Part shown: in pieces, positions 34,135 to 45,853 of the stretch
Position numbering within the stretch: the stretch's first letter is position 1
How the letters are laid out: each line of letters begins with the position of its first letter
From: Reticulitermes speratus
Lineage: Eukaryota; Arthropoda; Insecta; Blattodea; Rhinotermitidae
DNA length: 64,000 bases
Reading direction: 5' to 3'
Assembly: GCA_021186555.1 (NCBI GenBank)
Contig: JAJKFL010000010.1
Span: 22,298,586-22,362,585 of the forward strand
The notes under the pieces: model-generated
Told to the model about the DNA's origin: nothing
The model's input: the letters and a program-made list of their open reading frames with translations, nothing else
The model's database searches: none
Position numbers and translations under genes: made by a program

Positions 34135-34615
34135 TAGACAAGACAGGTAATGTACGTATAACGTAACAATGAGGCGCGTTCGCGTAACCATTGTTGCCTT
34201 GGAAAAGCAATAAGTATTACATATTGTAAGTGTGTGTCTGTAGCTTTAGTTATCCAGCATGCAAAGCGCATGCGCCGTATTATATTGTCATCTGTGGCCT
34301 GTCTGGCTCTACCATATTTTTCCACATTTTCTCATAAACGGCACGATTTTCGGAAAACAGTTATTGAACATAAAATGTGTGTTTTGATTTTCTGTACAGC
34401 TTTCGTCTGAAACATTTCTCATTCTAAGAAGAATTAAGCGAGATATTATCATAAACGTACACAGGTGTTCATGTAAAGTACCTGTTATTGTTGTCAGATT
34501 TTAACGAAACTGGAACTACCTCGACAGATTTTCGAAAAATACTAAAACATGAAATTTCACGAAAATCCGCAATTTCGCGAACTCGCGTATAAACTTTACC
34601 CGCACCTAATGCCAA
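34135..34615 (+). mobile_element. Dispersed repeat, plus-strand copy of the 25.2-25.7 kb repeat
   Basis: It begins AGGCGCGTTCGCGTAACCAT and shares about 400 bases with the other copy, then continues TTTCGCGAACTCGCGTATAA. Short ORFs in and after it are not convincing. Confidence 0.65.
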
Positions 34616-35265
34616 CATGGCAACCGGCATCCAGACGAAGTAACCACTCTACGAAACTAAACGTATTCTGGCAACAACACAACACGTGTAACATCTCGCT
34701 ATCAGTTACCGCCGACAGCACAGGAGGCGTATCCAACCCACTGGCCGCAAGGTTGTGTTACGCGACCAGCAGTCACATTCGCAAATTACACACGCAGCCC
34801 TTGTTTTACGACCCACTTATTTTACGCCCTTCTGCTGTAACGCCCCTTGCCAACATACATCACTTCTCAATTTATCGCCCTTGCGACCCGTGGAACAGCC
34901 CACAATAACTGTTTCGGCACTTTGCCACAAAAAAGGTACAGTACTTGGCTTCGTTTTTGGCCGGTGGAGGACTTACCGGAGCTGGCGAACGAGCCTACTG
35001 GGTGTGGTTCAAGTGACGAGGGATGTGTGTTTATTTGCGCGGAACTGCAGTGTGACAAGGTCAGCTGTACTTATGGAGGCGGAGAGAAGACACTAGACCA
35101 ATCATGACGCTGTCGCTGCATTAGTGACTCGCTCCTAGCCTACCGTTCGAAAATTTCTCCCGCCAAAATCCGTGCACTGCACTATAAGACCCCCTACCCC
35201 TTCTTCTTTACGGTTTCTCCAAATACTGACTGTACAAATCACAAATCACACACCAACAAAATGCA
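34616..35265. other. Overlapping plus-strand frames of unknown nature
   Basis: Frames of 113-119 codons overlap here (for example TGCGSSDEGCVF-like and FRELAYKLYPHLMP-like text), beginning inside the dispersed repeat. I recognise no domain and no splice structure. Confidence 0.35.
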
Positions 35266-35269
35266 CTAT

Positions 35270-35475
35270 ATTTTTCACTTTTTATTCTTTAACCCCTACA
35301 TATGTTTCAACCCTTACAAGGCCATCTTCAGGGGGCTCGTAATCTACATTTACTTTACATCCAATGTTTATGTCTGCTATTATGTTATATATCACATATA
35401 GTCAAGTTTCATTATCATTTATAGATTACAGTTATTTACAATTTTGTCTTTAAATATATAAAACACAGATTATAA
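35270..35475 (-). mobile_element. Hammerhead element, family shared with 46.6 kb
   Basis: Read in reverse, the sequence from the motif outward (ACTTTACATCCAATGTTTAT, GTTATATATCACATATA) matches 46640-46760. It has no ORF. Confidence 0.65.
35297..35331 (-). ncRNA. Hammerhead-like ribozyme motif
   Basis: The minus strand has CUGAAGA, stem II GGCCUU/AAGGGUU with one irregularity, GAAACAUAUGUA. Stem III is the ACAUAUGU palindrome. The run of Cs before the core pairs with GGGG after it as stem I. Confidence 0.65.
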
Positions 35476-36047
35476 AATCCTTAAATAAGGTTCGTCACTA
35501 TTTTCGCAGTAAAAATATAAAATAAAGCTATACGGTTTTTAAGACGTATCTTCTACCATTATCTGTTTTTGGCAGTTGGTTCAGTATATATAGGTAAACA
35601 GTCAAGTAAAACAGGTCCTGTTTGTGTTGTAAGGTCCAGTGGTGCGGTGTGTAAAAAATATAGTACATTTCGTTGGTGCGTAATTTGTGATTTGTTAAAA
35701 AATGCACAACAAATTTTGACTGTACAAAGATTCTTTGTATTTTCTTAGATATGCAATCAGCGCGACAACTAAGCATTCAAGCACCTGCAATTCTATGGCT
35801 CCGTGCATGAAACACATAACACTCAAATTTGAAAAAAAATTAGATAATGTTATCTGTGTGTTGGCTGACCAAGTATCTTATCACCTCTCAAAACAGAAAC
35901 ACATTAGGTAGTGCCTACAGTGAAGTACAGCTGGCAACACACCGCAGTAATTCTTTACAGAGTAGCGTTCTCTGTACATAAAACCTCGATTTTCTCGGAA
36001 GGGGTTAAGTGTGAGTTATGGGTTTCATGCACGGAGACACAGAATTA

Positions 36048-36129
36048 TACAGGGTATACATAAAAGAATGGTGCGGTTTCAATAGAAATGTCTATTGAAA
36101 CCGCACCATTCTTTTGTGTATACCCTGTA
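36048..36129. mobile_element. 82-bp palindromic MITE, second copy
   Basis: It has the same arms as at 33768 with one mismatch (TACATAAAAG against CTTTTGTGTA) and a different loop (AAATGT). Confidence 0.85.
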
Positions 36130-36189
36130 AATGAATACCACAAAATGAGACACAGGCTGATAAAACATACTAACAAACTAACTAACTAA

Positions 36190-36355
36190 CTCCATGGAGC
36201 AGAGTCCTTCTTGAGAAGCTAACAGGTCGTCAGCTAGTCAAGAAATTCCCCGCGTTTTATGGAACCCGAAGGTTTCATTACCGCACTCACAACAGCCCGC
36301 CACCTGTCCCTATCCTGAGCCATATCAATCCAGTCCATGCCCCCCCATCACAGTA
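36190..36355 (-). mobile_element. 3' end fragment of the non-LTR retrotransposon family, with (AGTT)n tail
   Basis: Read on the minus strand, the segment matches the 3' UTR of the retroelement at 3976-4130 (AGCCATATCAAT.. to ..CTTCTTGAGAAGC) and ends in an AGTT microsatellite (36176-36192). It holds only the last part of the element. Confidence 0.7.
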
Positions 36356-36448
36356 GAATTAAAGACAGGGGGAAAAATCATGTCAGTTAATACATTAACC
36401 AACTTTATGCACTTAATAAAATACATTCATGAACATGTATAAAACTCC

Positions 36449-36480
36449 TACATGTTTCGGCAACGGGGTGCCATCATCAG
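36449..36480 (-). ncRNA. Hammerhead-like ribozyme motif with perfect stem I
   Basis: The minus strand has AACUCC, CUGAUGA, stem II GGCA/UGCC, GAAACAUGUA, GGAGUU. AACUCC and GGAGUU form six perfect stem I pairs. All conserved core positions are present. Confidence 0.7.
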
Positions 36481-36620
36481 GGAGTTATTGAGGACAAAGG
36501 ATATAAGGCCAGCATGCGTGTTGGGCTTGAACTTGATGTACAAATTGTAACAATATGCACAGTGTCAATAACATAAAACTGATGGTTATCTCTGAATTTA
36601 TTTGATTAACGTGCATTATA

Positions 36621-36805
36621 CAGTCTAACCCGGTTATAACGACATCGGTTTATACGACACCCCGTCTATAACGTTAGACATTCTGTTGTACCAATTAATT
36701 CCCCACTGTTAACCATAACATTATACCCCTCGGTTATAACAACACTCGTTTATAACGACACAAAATATTCAGTCGCTTTCATGACGTTATAACCGAGCTC
36801 GACTG
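36621..36805. mobile_element. pogo-like MITE, 185 bp
   Basis: The ends CAGTCTAACCCGGTTATAAC and, reversed, CAGTCGAGCTCGGTTATAAC are flanked by TA at 36619-36620 and 36806-36807. It is the same family as at 60571, in opposite orientation. Confidence 0.8.
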
Positions 36806-36844
36806 TAGTTTCACTACACTGCATTTCATCCACCACTTCAAAAA

Positions 36845-36975
36845 AAAAACTAACTAACTAACTCCATCGAGCAGTGTCCTTCTTGAGAAGCTAACAGTTC
36901 GTCAGCTAATCAAGAAATCCCCCGCGTTTTGTGGAACCAGAAGGTTCATTACCGCACTCACAACAGCCCGCTCAA
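36845..36975 (-). mobile_element. Second 3' end fragment of the same retrotransposon family
   Basis: This is nearly the same 3' UTR as at 36190-36355 (AGCAGTGTCCTTCTTGAGAA and neighbouring bases), again bordered by AACT repeats on its left. It lies only about 0.5 kb from the other copy and in the same orientation, with a pogo-like MITE between them. Confidence 0.65.
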
Positions 36976-37301
36976 AAAAAAAAACGTTTCGCAAAATGTT
37001 TCTGATTCCATCTTCAGATATAAAATAATGTAGTGTCAGAGGACCTTACGTCAGTGTAATGCAGGGAACAACACCGTTATCACAATCTGATATTAAACTT
37101 CGTTAAACATTCACCATATGGCCGTGTCACGGACATCTGCAGTCCAACAACTGTTGCAAGATTAGCAGCTCTTAACAGCGCTGATAACGTTCCATGTCAG
37201 CTTCATGCAAAGCAACAACACGTAACAGCAATCTCACATTCACGCTCCGCGGTTTAACGTCTGCAGACAGCTTCGAAACACTTTGAAAAATGTAGTAAAT
37301 A

Positions 37302-37448
37302 CAAACACCGTAATAGCGCCACTGTTTGCCGCAATTTGTGGCGCTATATCGGGGTGGCGGTACCATGACATACTGTATAACAGGGAATTTCTGTTCACAG
37401 ACTGTCATGGGCGCTAAGTCAGGGTGGCGCTATATCGGGGTTTGATTG
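37302..37448. mobile_element. pogo-like MITE, diverged family
   Basis: The left end CAAACACCGTAATAGCGCCA mirrors the right end reversed, CAATCAAACCCCGATATAGC. Both are flanked by TA. The GGCGCTATATCGGGG motif occurs twice inside. Confidence 0.6.
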
Positions 37449-37562
37449 TATATGGTCAATGTAAGGGGAAAGTCCTTGTATCAGATAATTCTGATGAGGA
37501 AAACGTATTAGACATATTTACCTAAAACAACTACACTACAGGCTTGATTTAAAGACATTAGA

Positions 37563-37752
37563 AAGGTAAAGGTCAGCCTAGAACAGGCCATGAAGGCCCA
37601 GAGGGGGAGTAGAGGTGTAGCTCTACTCTTTCTTTAACCTCGGCGCTAGAGGGGGTGGGTGGTCAACGCCACGCCCCGGCCGCTTTACCCCCGGGAATGA
37701 CCCGGTACCCATTGTACAGGAGGCTGGGTAGGCCCCAGGGCCGGTCTGGACT
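37563..37752 (-). mobile_element. SINE-A, 5'-truncated
   Basis: The tail and body run to CCGGTCTGGA and then stop; the tRNA-like head is missing. Confidence 0.8.
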
Positions 37753-37810
37753 TTAAATATATTATAATGAATCTAAACAGTTCTAAGGGTGTACCAAGTT
37801 CAATAAATAT

Positions 37811-38218
37811 TTTTTTTTCTATGGCTCGACAGCCCTATAAGGGCCTGGGCCTCCTCGTTTTTCGTCGAGGTTTCATGATCACACACATTAGACACACCAC
37901 ACTCGGTAGGACTCCTCTGGACGAGTGATCAGCTCGTCGCAGAGACCTCTACCTGACAACACACAACACTCACAACAGACAGACATCCATGCCCCCGGTG
38001 GGATTTTTTTATTTGCCTGTCCGGGGTATTTCCCATTTGATCCATTTTTGTACTGTTTAAATCCTTTCGTCCTTCATGTCACTTTACGTTCCATGCTACC
38101 GTCCTTACAACAAAAACAACACAAACATCCATGCCCCGGCGGGATTCGAACCCACGATCCTAGTAAGCGAGCGGCCGCAGACCCACGCGTTAGACCGCAC
38201 GGCCACTGGGATCGGCAA
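37811..38218 (-). mobile_element. SINE-E, composite of two subtypes, 12-bp target duplication
   Basis: The head (38070-38216) and tail (37811-38005) are both present, but the second half of a variant body (TTTGCCTGTCCGGGGTATTT..) lies between two copies of ACATCCATGCCCC. TTCAATAAATAT flanks the whole at 37799-37810 and 38219-38230, so it inserted as one unit or a variant inserted into an older copy. Confidence 0.75.
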
Positions 38219-38230
38219 TTCAATAAATAT

Positions 38231-39150
38231 ACTGTACACAATTTACGAACTGAATCATCGGTTTTACTGACATACAACACACCTCAAAATCTAATATAAT
38301 TTCGTAGTATGAAGAATTATAGACCGGTGAGTCTCAAATACTGTACAAGGTCACGATAAACTTTCACTGAACACATTCCTTGTGTTAACCTTCATAACAC
38401 GCATGTGCGTTCTACACGCGTCGAACGCAAAGCACAGGAAGACGTACGCAACAAGTTCAGATGGTATGAATGAGGACAAATATGACTGGGTTAGTAATGG
38501 CGTGGAAACGAACACACGATAAGGAACTAGCTGTACTACACAACAGACATGTTATATCGGCCAGTCCGGTAGTAAATCTCACAGCAGACAAGCGGAACGC
38601 TGTGAGCTGAATACCAAATTACAGTAACTTCGGGCTGTGTGATTTAAATTACATGAATGCTACGTAAGGAAACGTTCATGTCAAAGGCAACGAAGTAATT
38701 TGTTACGTCGACGTAACCGGAATTTTGTAATATCTAAAGGAACATCACGTAACCTAAACTTAAGTTAGCTTATCCACATCTGGCTTATCAGAGCCACACA
38801 TACGTGGCACGAGACATCTGGCTTAATTACTTATTATCAACGTATGAGAGTACAATATTGATACATTAAAAAGTTGTAACATATTTTTTTCACAATTATC
38901 TTCGATCAACGACCGTCGAAGATAAAGTACGATTTAAGAGATTCCCAAAGAAAAAAAAAACAGTAATTAATGACTGTTAAAAGACAGACCTGGAAATAAA
39001 AACTGTCCGAGAGGGAAGGTCATGCAGTGTGGTGTAAAAAGGGGTGTCAAAAGGAGATTTTTACTATTCTGCAGCCCTCAATTACATGTATTGTACCCAC
39101 ACACATGACGAATAATACATATCTTAAGTAAATAACTTAGTAACCAAAAA
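38231..39150. other. Unassigned sequence
   Basis: A/T-rich sequence without a recognised repeat, apart from the short inverted repeat ATCTTCGA..TCGAAGAT near 38900-38925. Confidence 0.5.
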
Positions 39151-39154
39151 ATAC

Positions 39155-39290
39155 ACTTCATTGGGGAATAACCCCTCACTGTCCACTTGCCTGCTACGTG
39201 ATTCGGATGCTCATTATCAAGGACGCCCAGAAGTGGCCGAAACACGTAGCAAGCACACTGTAGGCTGTTAGGGGTTATTCCCCAAAGTCT
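39155..39290. mobile_element. Short inverted-repeat element with degenerate hammerhead-like arm
   Basis: GGGGAATAACCCCT (39160) is mirrored by AGGGGTTATTCCCC (39269). Inside, GTGGCCGAAACACGTAGCAA keeps only the second half of the motif. Confidence 0.5.
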
Positions 39291-39390
39291 GACGGAGATA
39301 TGCAACACTACATAACAGAGATACAATACTGCAATACATTGCAACGCAATAAAGGAATGTCAAATACAAAAAAAAAAGTGTGAAATGAGG

Positions 39391-39463
39391 AGTAGGGGAG
39401 AGGGGGGCTAGTTGGCTACAGGGATAAGTTGGCAAAATGGCCAACTATCCCCCCTCTCCCCTA
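39391..39463. mobile_element. Short palindromic MITE-like hairpin
   Basis: GTAGGGGAGAGGGGGGCTAG on the left is mirrored by CTATCCCCCCTCTCCCCTAC on the right, with TTGGC/GCCAA extending the arms. Confidence 0.7.
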
Positions 39464-39781
39464 CTATAAAGCCATGATGCTAGCACGATCTTCAGTTTTA
39501 TGTGTAATGCTAAGTTGTACAGTCACCGCACGCAGCACGTTAACACGAACTGACCAACGGGGATACAATGTCTCTCCATTCGCGTATTTCACAAATGTCT
39601 GACGGATTTCGGTCAATTTTTGTAGTGACGGAGCGGGGCTCGAACAAAGAGTTGTCGGGGGGGGGTTCAGTTTCGGGTTTATATGATTCCGATATAATCC
39701 CAATCTTACATGACGATCAATCAAACTTTTACCCCCAAACACAGCGAACCTTACAAACAGCATGCACAAAGTCCATTAACA

Positions 39782-39850
39782 CAAGGGGTGTCCGAAACGA
39801 GGCCCGTCAGATTGTTGTCTGCGGCCCGCGGCCGCATTTTTAAATTTCAT
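39782..39850 (+). mobile_element. hAT-like terminus
   Basis: AAGGGGTGTCCGAAACGAGG and GCGGCCCGCGGCCGCATTTT resemble the first bases of many hAT elements (GGGGTGTCC..GCGGCCCGC). The partner end was not identified. Confidence 0.4.
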
Positions 39851-39949
39851 GTATACACTATAAAAACACAATAATTCAGGCGGTTAGGTATACCAGTTAT
39901 TGTGAAAGCGTTTCAGTTACTTTTACTGGGCACCCCGTATATGGGTGGG

Positions 39950-40240
39950 GTATGTGGTAGGCCTACGCAGTGAGGAGACATGCGTACAGGGTTTTGGTAG
40001 CGAAAACTGAGAGAAACAGACCACTTGGAAGACCTAGGCGTAGATGGGAGGATAACATTACAATGGATCTTACAGAAATCTGTTGGAAGGGCTTGGACTG
40101 GATTGATCTGGCTCAGGATAGGAACGAGTGATGGACTGTTGCAAAAGCGGTAATTACGGAATCCATAAAATGCGGGGAATCGCTTGAGTAGATGAGGAAC
40201 TATCAGTTTTTCAACAAGGACTCTGCACCATGAACTTAGT
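39950..40240 (+). pseudogene. 3' remnant of the same non-LTR retrotransposon family
   Basis: The plus strand reads LGRPRRRWEDNITMDLTEI-like and DWIDLAQDRNE-like codons, interrupted by stops, followed by the family 3' UTR (..GGGGAATC..AACAAGGACTCTGCACCATG). It aligns by eye with the tails at 4.1-4.2 kb (minus) and 58.8 kb (plus). The 5' end is truncated, as is typical of target-primed retrotransposition. Confidence 0.7.
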
Positions 40241-40284
40241 CAGTACACATTATACCAAAACGAAAAAAAGATTTGGAGGGCAAA

Positions 40285-40335
40285 CAAACAAACAAACAAA
40301 CAAACAAGCAAGCAGACAGACAGACAGACCAACAC
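40285..40335. repeat. (AAAC)n/(AGAC)n microsatellite
   Basis: AACAAACAAACAAACAAACA passes into GACAGACAGACAGACC shortly after the retrotransposon 3' end, which is a typical place for a tail microsatellite. Confidence 0.85.
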
Positions 40336-40789
40336 AGCATACAACCTCCGCACTTCGTACACAGAGCACATAAGGCGGAAACTCAATCACAACATTAACA
40401 CCAAGTGGAAGCCACCGCAATATCTCGCCTTCATCACGAACAATGCTACCAACTACAAAACACTCGGAACATTAATTACTGTGCCCAAGTTCGCAAACTT
40501 CCGGTCCGCGGACAGAGGGCACTGGCCCCTCATATCAACGTGTTTCCTCATCTTGCCCTTACAGCCTCCGTATCTCAAGTTACGATGACCGCAATTATGA
40601 ACAATCACGGATTGATGGCGATCACTTGATGATGGACTTGGCATGGCGAGTCCTGCACCTCCTGTATACCGACAACACATCAACTGAGCCTGCTGATTGT
40701 GCAGTCCGTTCCCCACTCAAATAAAATGGGGCTATTATGAAAAACCTTCACGTGTCTTTAACACTTTACACACGAAAAAATACCCTGGG

Positions 40790-43700
40790 TTATATTTAAA
40801 GATCCAGTCCGTACCGCGCAGTAAACACACTCCGTCTCAGTTATACAAAGCAGTCAGTTAATGTTGTACAGTGAAATAATCGCTGTTTGTTCTGAGATCC
40901 ACACAAAACACATAAATTCAGTCCGTACCGCGAAGTAAACACACTCCGTCTCAGTTATACAAACCAGTCAGTTAATGCTGTACAGTGAAATAATCGCTGT
41001 TTGTTCTGAGATCCACACAAAACACATAAATTCAGTCCGTACCGCGCAGTAAACACACTCCGTCTCAGTTATACAAACCAGTCAGTTAATGCTGTACAGT
41101 GAAATAATCGCTGTTTGTTCTGAGATCCACACAAAACACATAAATACAGTCCGTACCGCGCAGTAAACACACTCCGTCTCAGTTATACAAACCAGTCAGT
41201 TAATGCTGTACAGTGAAATAATCACTGTTTGTTCTGAGATCCACACAAAACACATAAATACAGTCCATACCGCGCAGTAAACACACTCCGTCTCAGTTAT
41301 ACAAACCAGTCAGTTAATGCTGTACAGTGAAATAATCGCTGTTTGTTCTGAGATCCACACAAAACACATAAATACAGTCCGTACCGCGCAGTAAACACAC
41401 TCCGTCTCAGTTATACAAACCAGTCAGTTAATGTTGTACAGTGAAATAATCGCTGTTTGTTCTGAGATCCACACAAAACACATAAATACAGTCCGTACCG
41501 CGCAGTAAACACACTCCGTCTCAGTTATACAAACCAGTCAGTTAATGCTGTACAGTGAAATAATCGCTGTTTGTTCTGAGATCCACACAAAACACATAAA
41601 TACAGTCCGTACCGCGCAGTAAACACACTCCGTCTCAGTTATACAAACCAGTCAGTTAATGCTGTACAGTGAAATAATCGCTGTTTGTTCTGAGATCCAC
41701 ACAAAACACATAAATACAGTCCGTACCGCGCAGTAAACACACTCCGTCTCAGTTATACAAACCAGTCAGTTAATGTTGTACAGTGAAATAATCGCTGTTT
41801 GTTCTGAGATCCACACAAAACACATAAATACAGTCCGTACCGCGCAGTAACACACTCCGTCTCAGTTATACAAACCAGTCAGTTAATGTTGTACAGTGAA
41901 ATAATCGCTGTTTGTTCTGAGATCCACACAAAACACATAAATACAGTCCGTACCGCGCAGTAAACACACTCCGTCTCAGTTATACAAACCAGTCAGTTAA
42001 TGTTGTACAGTGAAATAATCGCTGTTTGTTCTGAGATCCACACAAAACACATAAATACAGTCCGTACCGCGCAGTAAACACACTCCGTCTCAGTTATACA
42101 AACCAGTCAGTTAATGCTGTACAGTGAAATAATCGCTGTTTGTTCTGAGATCCACACAAAACACATAAATACAGTCCGTACCGCGCAGTAAACACACTCC
42201 GTCTCAGTTATACAAACCAGTCAGTTAATGCTTGTACAGTGAAATAATCGCTGTTTGTTCTGAGATCCACACAAAACACATAAATACAGTCCGTACCGCG
42301 CAGTAAACACACTCCGTCTCAGTTATACAAACCAGTCAGTTAATGCTGTACAGTGAAATAATCGCTGTTTGTTCTGAGATCCACACAAAACACATAAATA
42401 CAGTCCGTACGCCGCAGTAAACACACTCCGTCTCAGTTATACAAACCAGTCAGTTAATGTGTACAGTGAATAATCGCTGTTTGTTCTGAGATCCACACAA
42501 AACACATAATACAGTCCGTACCGCGCAGTAAACACACTCCGTCTCAGTTATACAAACCAGTCAGTTAATGCTGTACAGTGAAATAATCGCTGTTTGTTCT
42601 GAGATCCACACAAAACACATAAATACAGTCCGTACCGCGCAGTAAACACACTCCGTCTCAGTTATACAAACCAGTCAGTTAATGCTGTACAGTGAAATAT
42701 CGCTGTTTGTTCTGAGATCCACACAAAACACATAAATACAGTCCGTACCGCGCAGTAAACACACTCCGTCTCAGTTATACAAACCAGTCAGTTAATGCTG
42801 TACAGTGAAATAATCGCTGTTTGTTCTGAGATCCACACAACAACACATAAATACAGTCCGTACCGCGCAGTAAACACACTCCGTCTCAGTTATACAAACC
42901 AGTCAGTTAATGCTGTACAGTGAAATAATCGCTGTTTGTTCTGAGATCCACACAAAACACATAAATACAGTCCGTACCGCCAGTAAACACACTCCGTCTC
43001 AGTTATACAAACCAGTCAGTTAATGTTGTACAGTGAAATAATCGCTGTTTGTTCTGAGATCCACACAAACACATATACAGTCCGTACCGGCAGTAACCAC
43101 TCCGTCTCAGTTACAACAGTCAGTTATGTGTACAGGAATATCCTGTTGTTGAGTCCACAAAATAAATCAGTCGACGCGTAAACACACTCTCTCAGTATAC
43201 AAACCAGCAGTTAATGTGTACTGAATATCTTGTCTGAGATCACACAAAACATAAATACATCCTACCGCGAGTAAACCACTCGTCTCGTTTAAAACGTCAG
43301 TTATGGTAAGTATAATCTGTTTGTTCGAGATCCACACAACACATAATATGTGCAGAACGTTAGTTTGGTTATGTGTACAGAAACTTGTCGGTACAAAAAC
43401 AGTCGTGCGCAGTACACACTCGTCTAGTTAACAAACCAGTCATTAATGCTGTACGGAAATAATGCTGTTTTGAGATCCACACAAAACATAATACGTCCGT
43501 ACGCGGTAAACATCCGTTCAGTTATACAACAGTCTTAATGTGTACAGTGAATAATCGCTGTTGTCTGAGACCAACAAAACAATAATACAGCCGTACGCAG
43601 TAAACACATCGTTCAGTTATCACCAGTCAGTTAATGTGTACAGTGAAATATCGTTTTGTCTGATCACAACACATAATACAGTCGTACGGTAACCACTCGT

Positions 43701-45495
43701 CTCGTTATACAACTCAGTTAATGTGTCAGTGAATAATCGTGTTTGTCTGAGATCCACACAAAACACATAATACAGTCCGTACGCGCAGTAAACACACTCC
43801 GTCTCAGTTATACAAACCAGTCAGTTAATGCTGTACAGTGAAATAATCGCTGTTTGTTCTGAGATCCACACAAAACACATAATACAGTCCGTACCGCGCA
43901 GTAAACACACTCCGTCTCAGTTATACAAACCAGTCAGTTAATGTTGTACAGTGAAATAATCGCTGTTTGTTCTGAGATCCACACAAAACACATAAATACA
44001 GTCCGTACCGCGCAGTAAACACACTCCGTCTCAGTTATACAAACCAGTCAGTTAATGTTGTACAGTGAAATAATCGCTGTTTGTTCTGAGATCCACACAA
44101 AACACATAAATACAGTCCGTACCGCGCAGTAAACACACTCCGTCTCAGTTATACAAACCAGTCAGTTAATGCTTGTACAGTGAAATAATCGCTGTTTGTT
44201 CTGAGATCCACACAAAACACATAAATACAGTCCGTACCGCGCAGTAAACACACTCCGTCTCAGTTATACAAACCAGTCAGTTAATGCTGTACAGTGAAAT
44301 AATCGCTGTTTGTTCTGAGATCCACACAAAACACATAATACAGTCCGTACCGCGCAGTAAACACACTCCGTCTCAGTTATACAAACCAGTCAGTTAATGT
44401 TGTACAGTGAAATAATCGCTGTTTGTTCTGAGATCCACACAAAACACATAAATACAGTCCGTACCGCGCAGTAAACACACTCCGTCTCAGTTATACAAAC
44501 CAGTCAGTTAATGTTGTACAGTGAAATAATCGCTGTTTGTTCTGAGATCCACACAAAACACATAAATACAGTCCGTACCGCGCAGTAAACACACTCCGTC
44601 TCAGTTATACAAACCAGTCAGTTAATGTTGTACAGTGAAATAATCGCTGTTTGTTCTGAGATCCACACAAAACACATAAATACAGTCCGTACCGCGCAGT
44701 AAACACACTCCGTCTCAGTTATACAAACCAGTCAGTTAATGCTGTACAGCGAAATAATCGCTGTTTGTTCTGAGATCCACACAAAACACATAAGTACAGT
44801 CCGTACCGCGCAGTAAACACACTCCGTCTCAGTTATACAAACCAGTCAGTTAATGCTGTACAGTGAAATAATCGCTGTTTGTTCTGAGATCCACACAAAA
44901 CACATAAATACAGTCCGTACCGCGCAGTAAACACACTCCGTCTCAGTTATACAAACCAGTCAGTTAATGTTGTACAGTGAAATAATCGCTGTTTGTTCTG
45001 AGATCCACACAAAACACATAAATACAGTCCGTACCGCGCAGTAAACACACTCCGTCTCAGTTATACAAACCAGTCAGTTAATGCTGTACAGCGAAATAAT
45101 CGCTGTTTGTTCTGAGATCCACACAAAACACATAAGTACAGTCCGTACCGCGCAGTAAACACACTCCGTCTCAGTTATACAAACCAGTCAGTTAATGCTG
45201 TACAGTGAAATAATCGCTGTTTGTTCTGAGATCCACACAAAACACATAAATACAGTCCGTACCGCGCAGTAAACACACTCCGTCTCAGTTATACAAACCA
45301 GTCAGTTAATGCTGTACAGTGAAATAATCGCTGTTTGTTCTGAGATCCACACAAAACACATAAATACAGTCCGTACCGCGCAGTAAACACACTCCGTCTC
45401 AGTTAAACAAACCAGTCAGTTAATGCTGTACAGTGAAATAATCGCTGTTTGTTCTGAGATCCACACAAAACACATAAATACATTGTGTGGGCAGA
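40790..45495 (+). repeat. 114-bp repeat element, locus 5 (about 41 units, 4.7 kb)
   Basis: This is the largest array of the family. The lead (TTATATTTAAAGATCCAGTC) lies at 40792 and the tail begins at 45480 (ACATTGTGTGGGCAGA), where it is cut by a SINE-B head fragment. Most units are nearly identical. A pair of variant units (TACAGCGAAATAAT with CATAAGTACAG) occurs twice, near 44750 and 45090, so multi-unit blocks were duplicated. The interval 43060-43760 is filled with small deletions and is probably uncorrected sequence, so the copy number is uncertain. Confidence 0.95.
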
Positions 45496-45585
45496 AAAAT
45501 TCCAGTGACACCATCGGGAATCGAAACCGCGACGTTCCGGTTTGTAGCGCAGTGCCTCAACCAACTGCGCTGGTTGCGTCACAAC
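45496..45585 (-). mobile_element. SINE-B head fragment fused to a 114-bp element
   Basis: AATTCCAGTGACACCATCGG and GTTTGTAGCGCAGTGCCTCA are the reverse of the SINE-B head. It joins the 114-bp element tail directly at GGGCAGAAAA. Confidence 0.75.
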
Positions 45586-45853
45586 ACAACCAGCCGGTGA
45601 AGCACACAAGGCACAACACGTAACAACATAACACAGAAAGCTGCAACATCTCCGTGACACTGCGTACAAGACCGGACTGCCACTAATTTTTAAATATAAC
45701 AAAGGACAAGTAATTTTAACCTTTTATGTAACAAATTCCCCAGGAGTTTATAGTTGAATCCATTGGGAACCAAAGTTTTATTTTGTTGTATTCTTAAGTG
45801 GATGTACCAACTTTTAAAACGGATATATAGTCTATGTTAAGTATTTTGACGCC

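Noticed and set aside
34549..35107. Overlapping plus-strand frames of 86-119 codons as a gene
   Set aside because: They start inside a dispersed repeat, and none shows a known domain.
36980..37020. Hammerhead-like motif on the minus strand (CTGAAGA..GCGAAACGTTTT)
   Set aside because: No convincing stem II pairing, and the region after the core is an A/T run.
37490..37515. Hammerhead-like TCTGATGAGGAAAACGTATT
   Set aside because: CTGATGA is followed almost directly by GAAAA; there is no stem II.
40790..45495. Centromeric or telomeric satellite
   Set aside because: The 114-bp unit appears at eight separate loci with constant ends and in both orientations, and is flanked by an FRL exon, so it behaves as a dispersed element. 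No TTAGG telomere repeats were seen.
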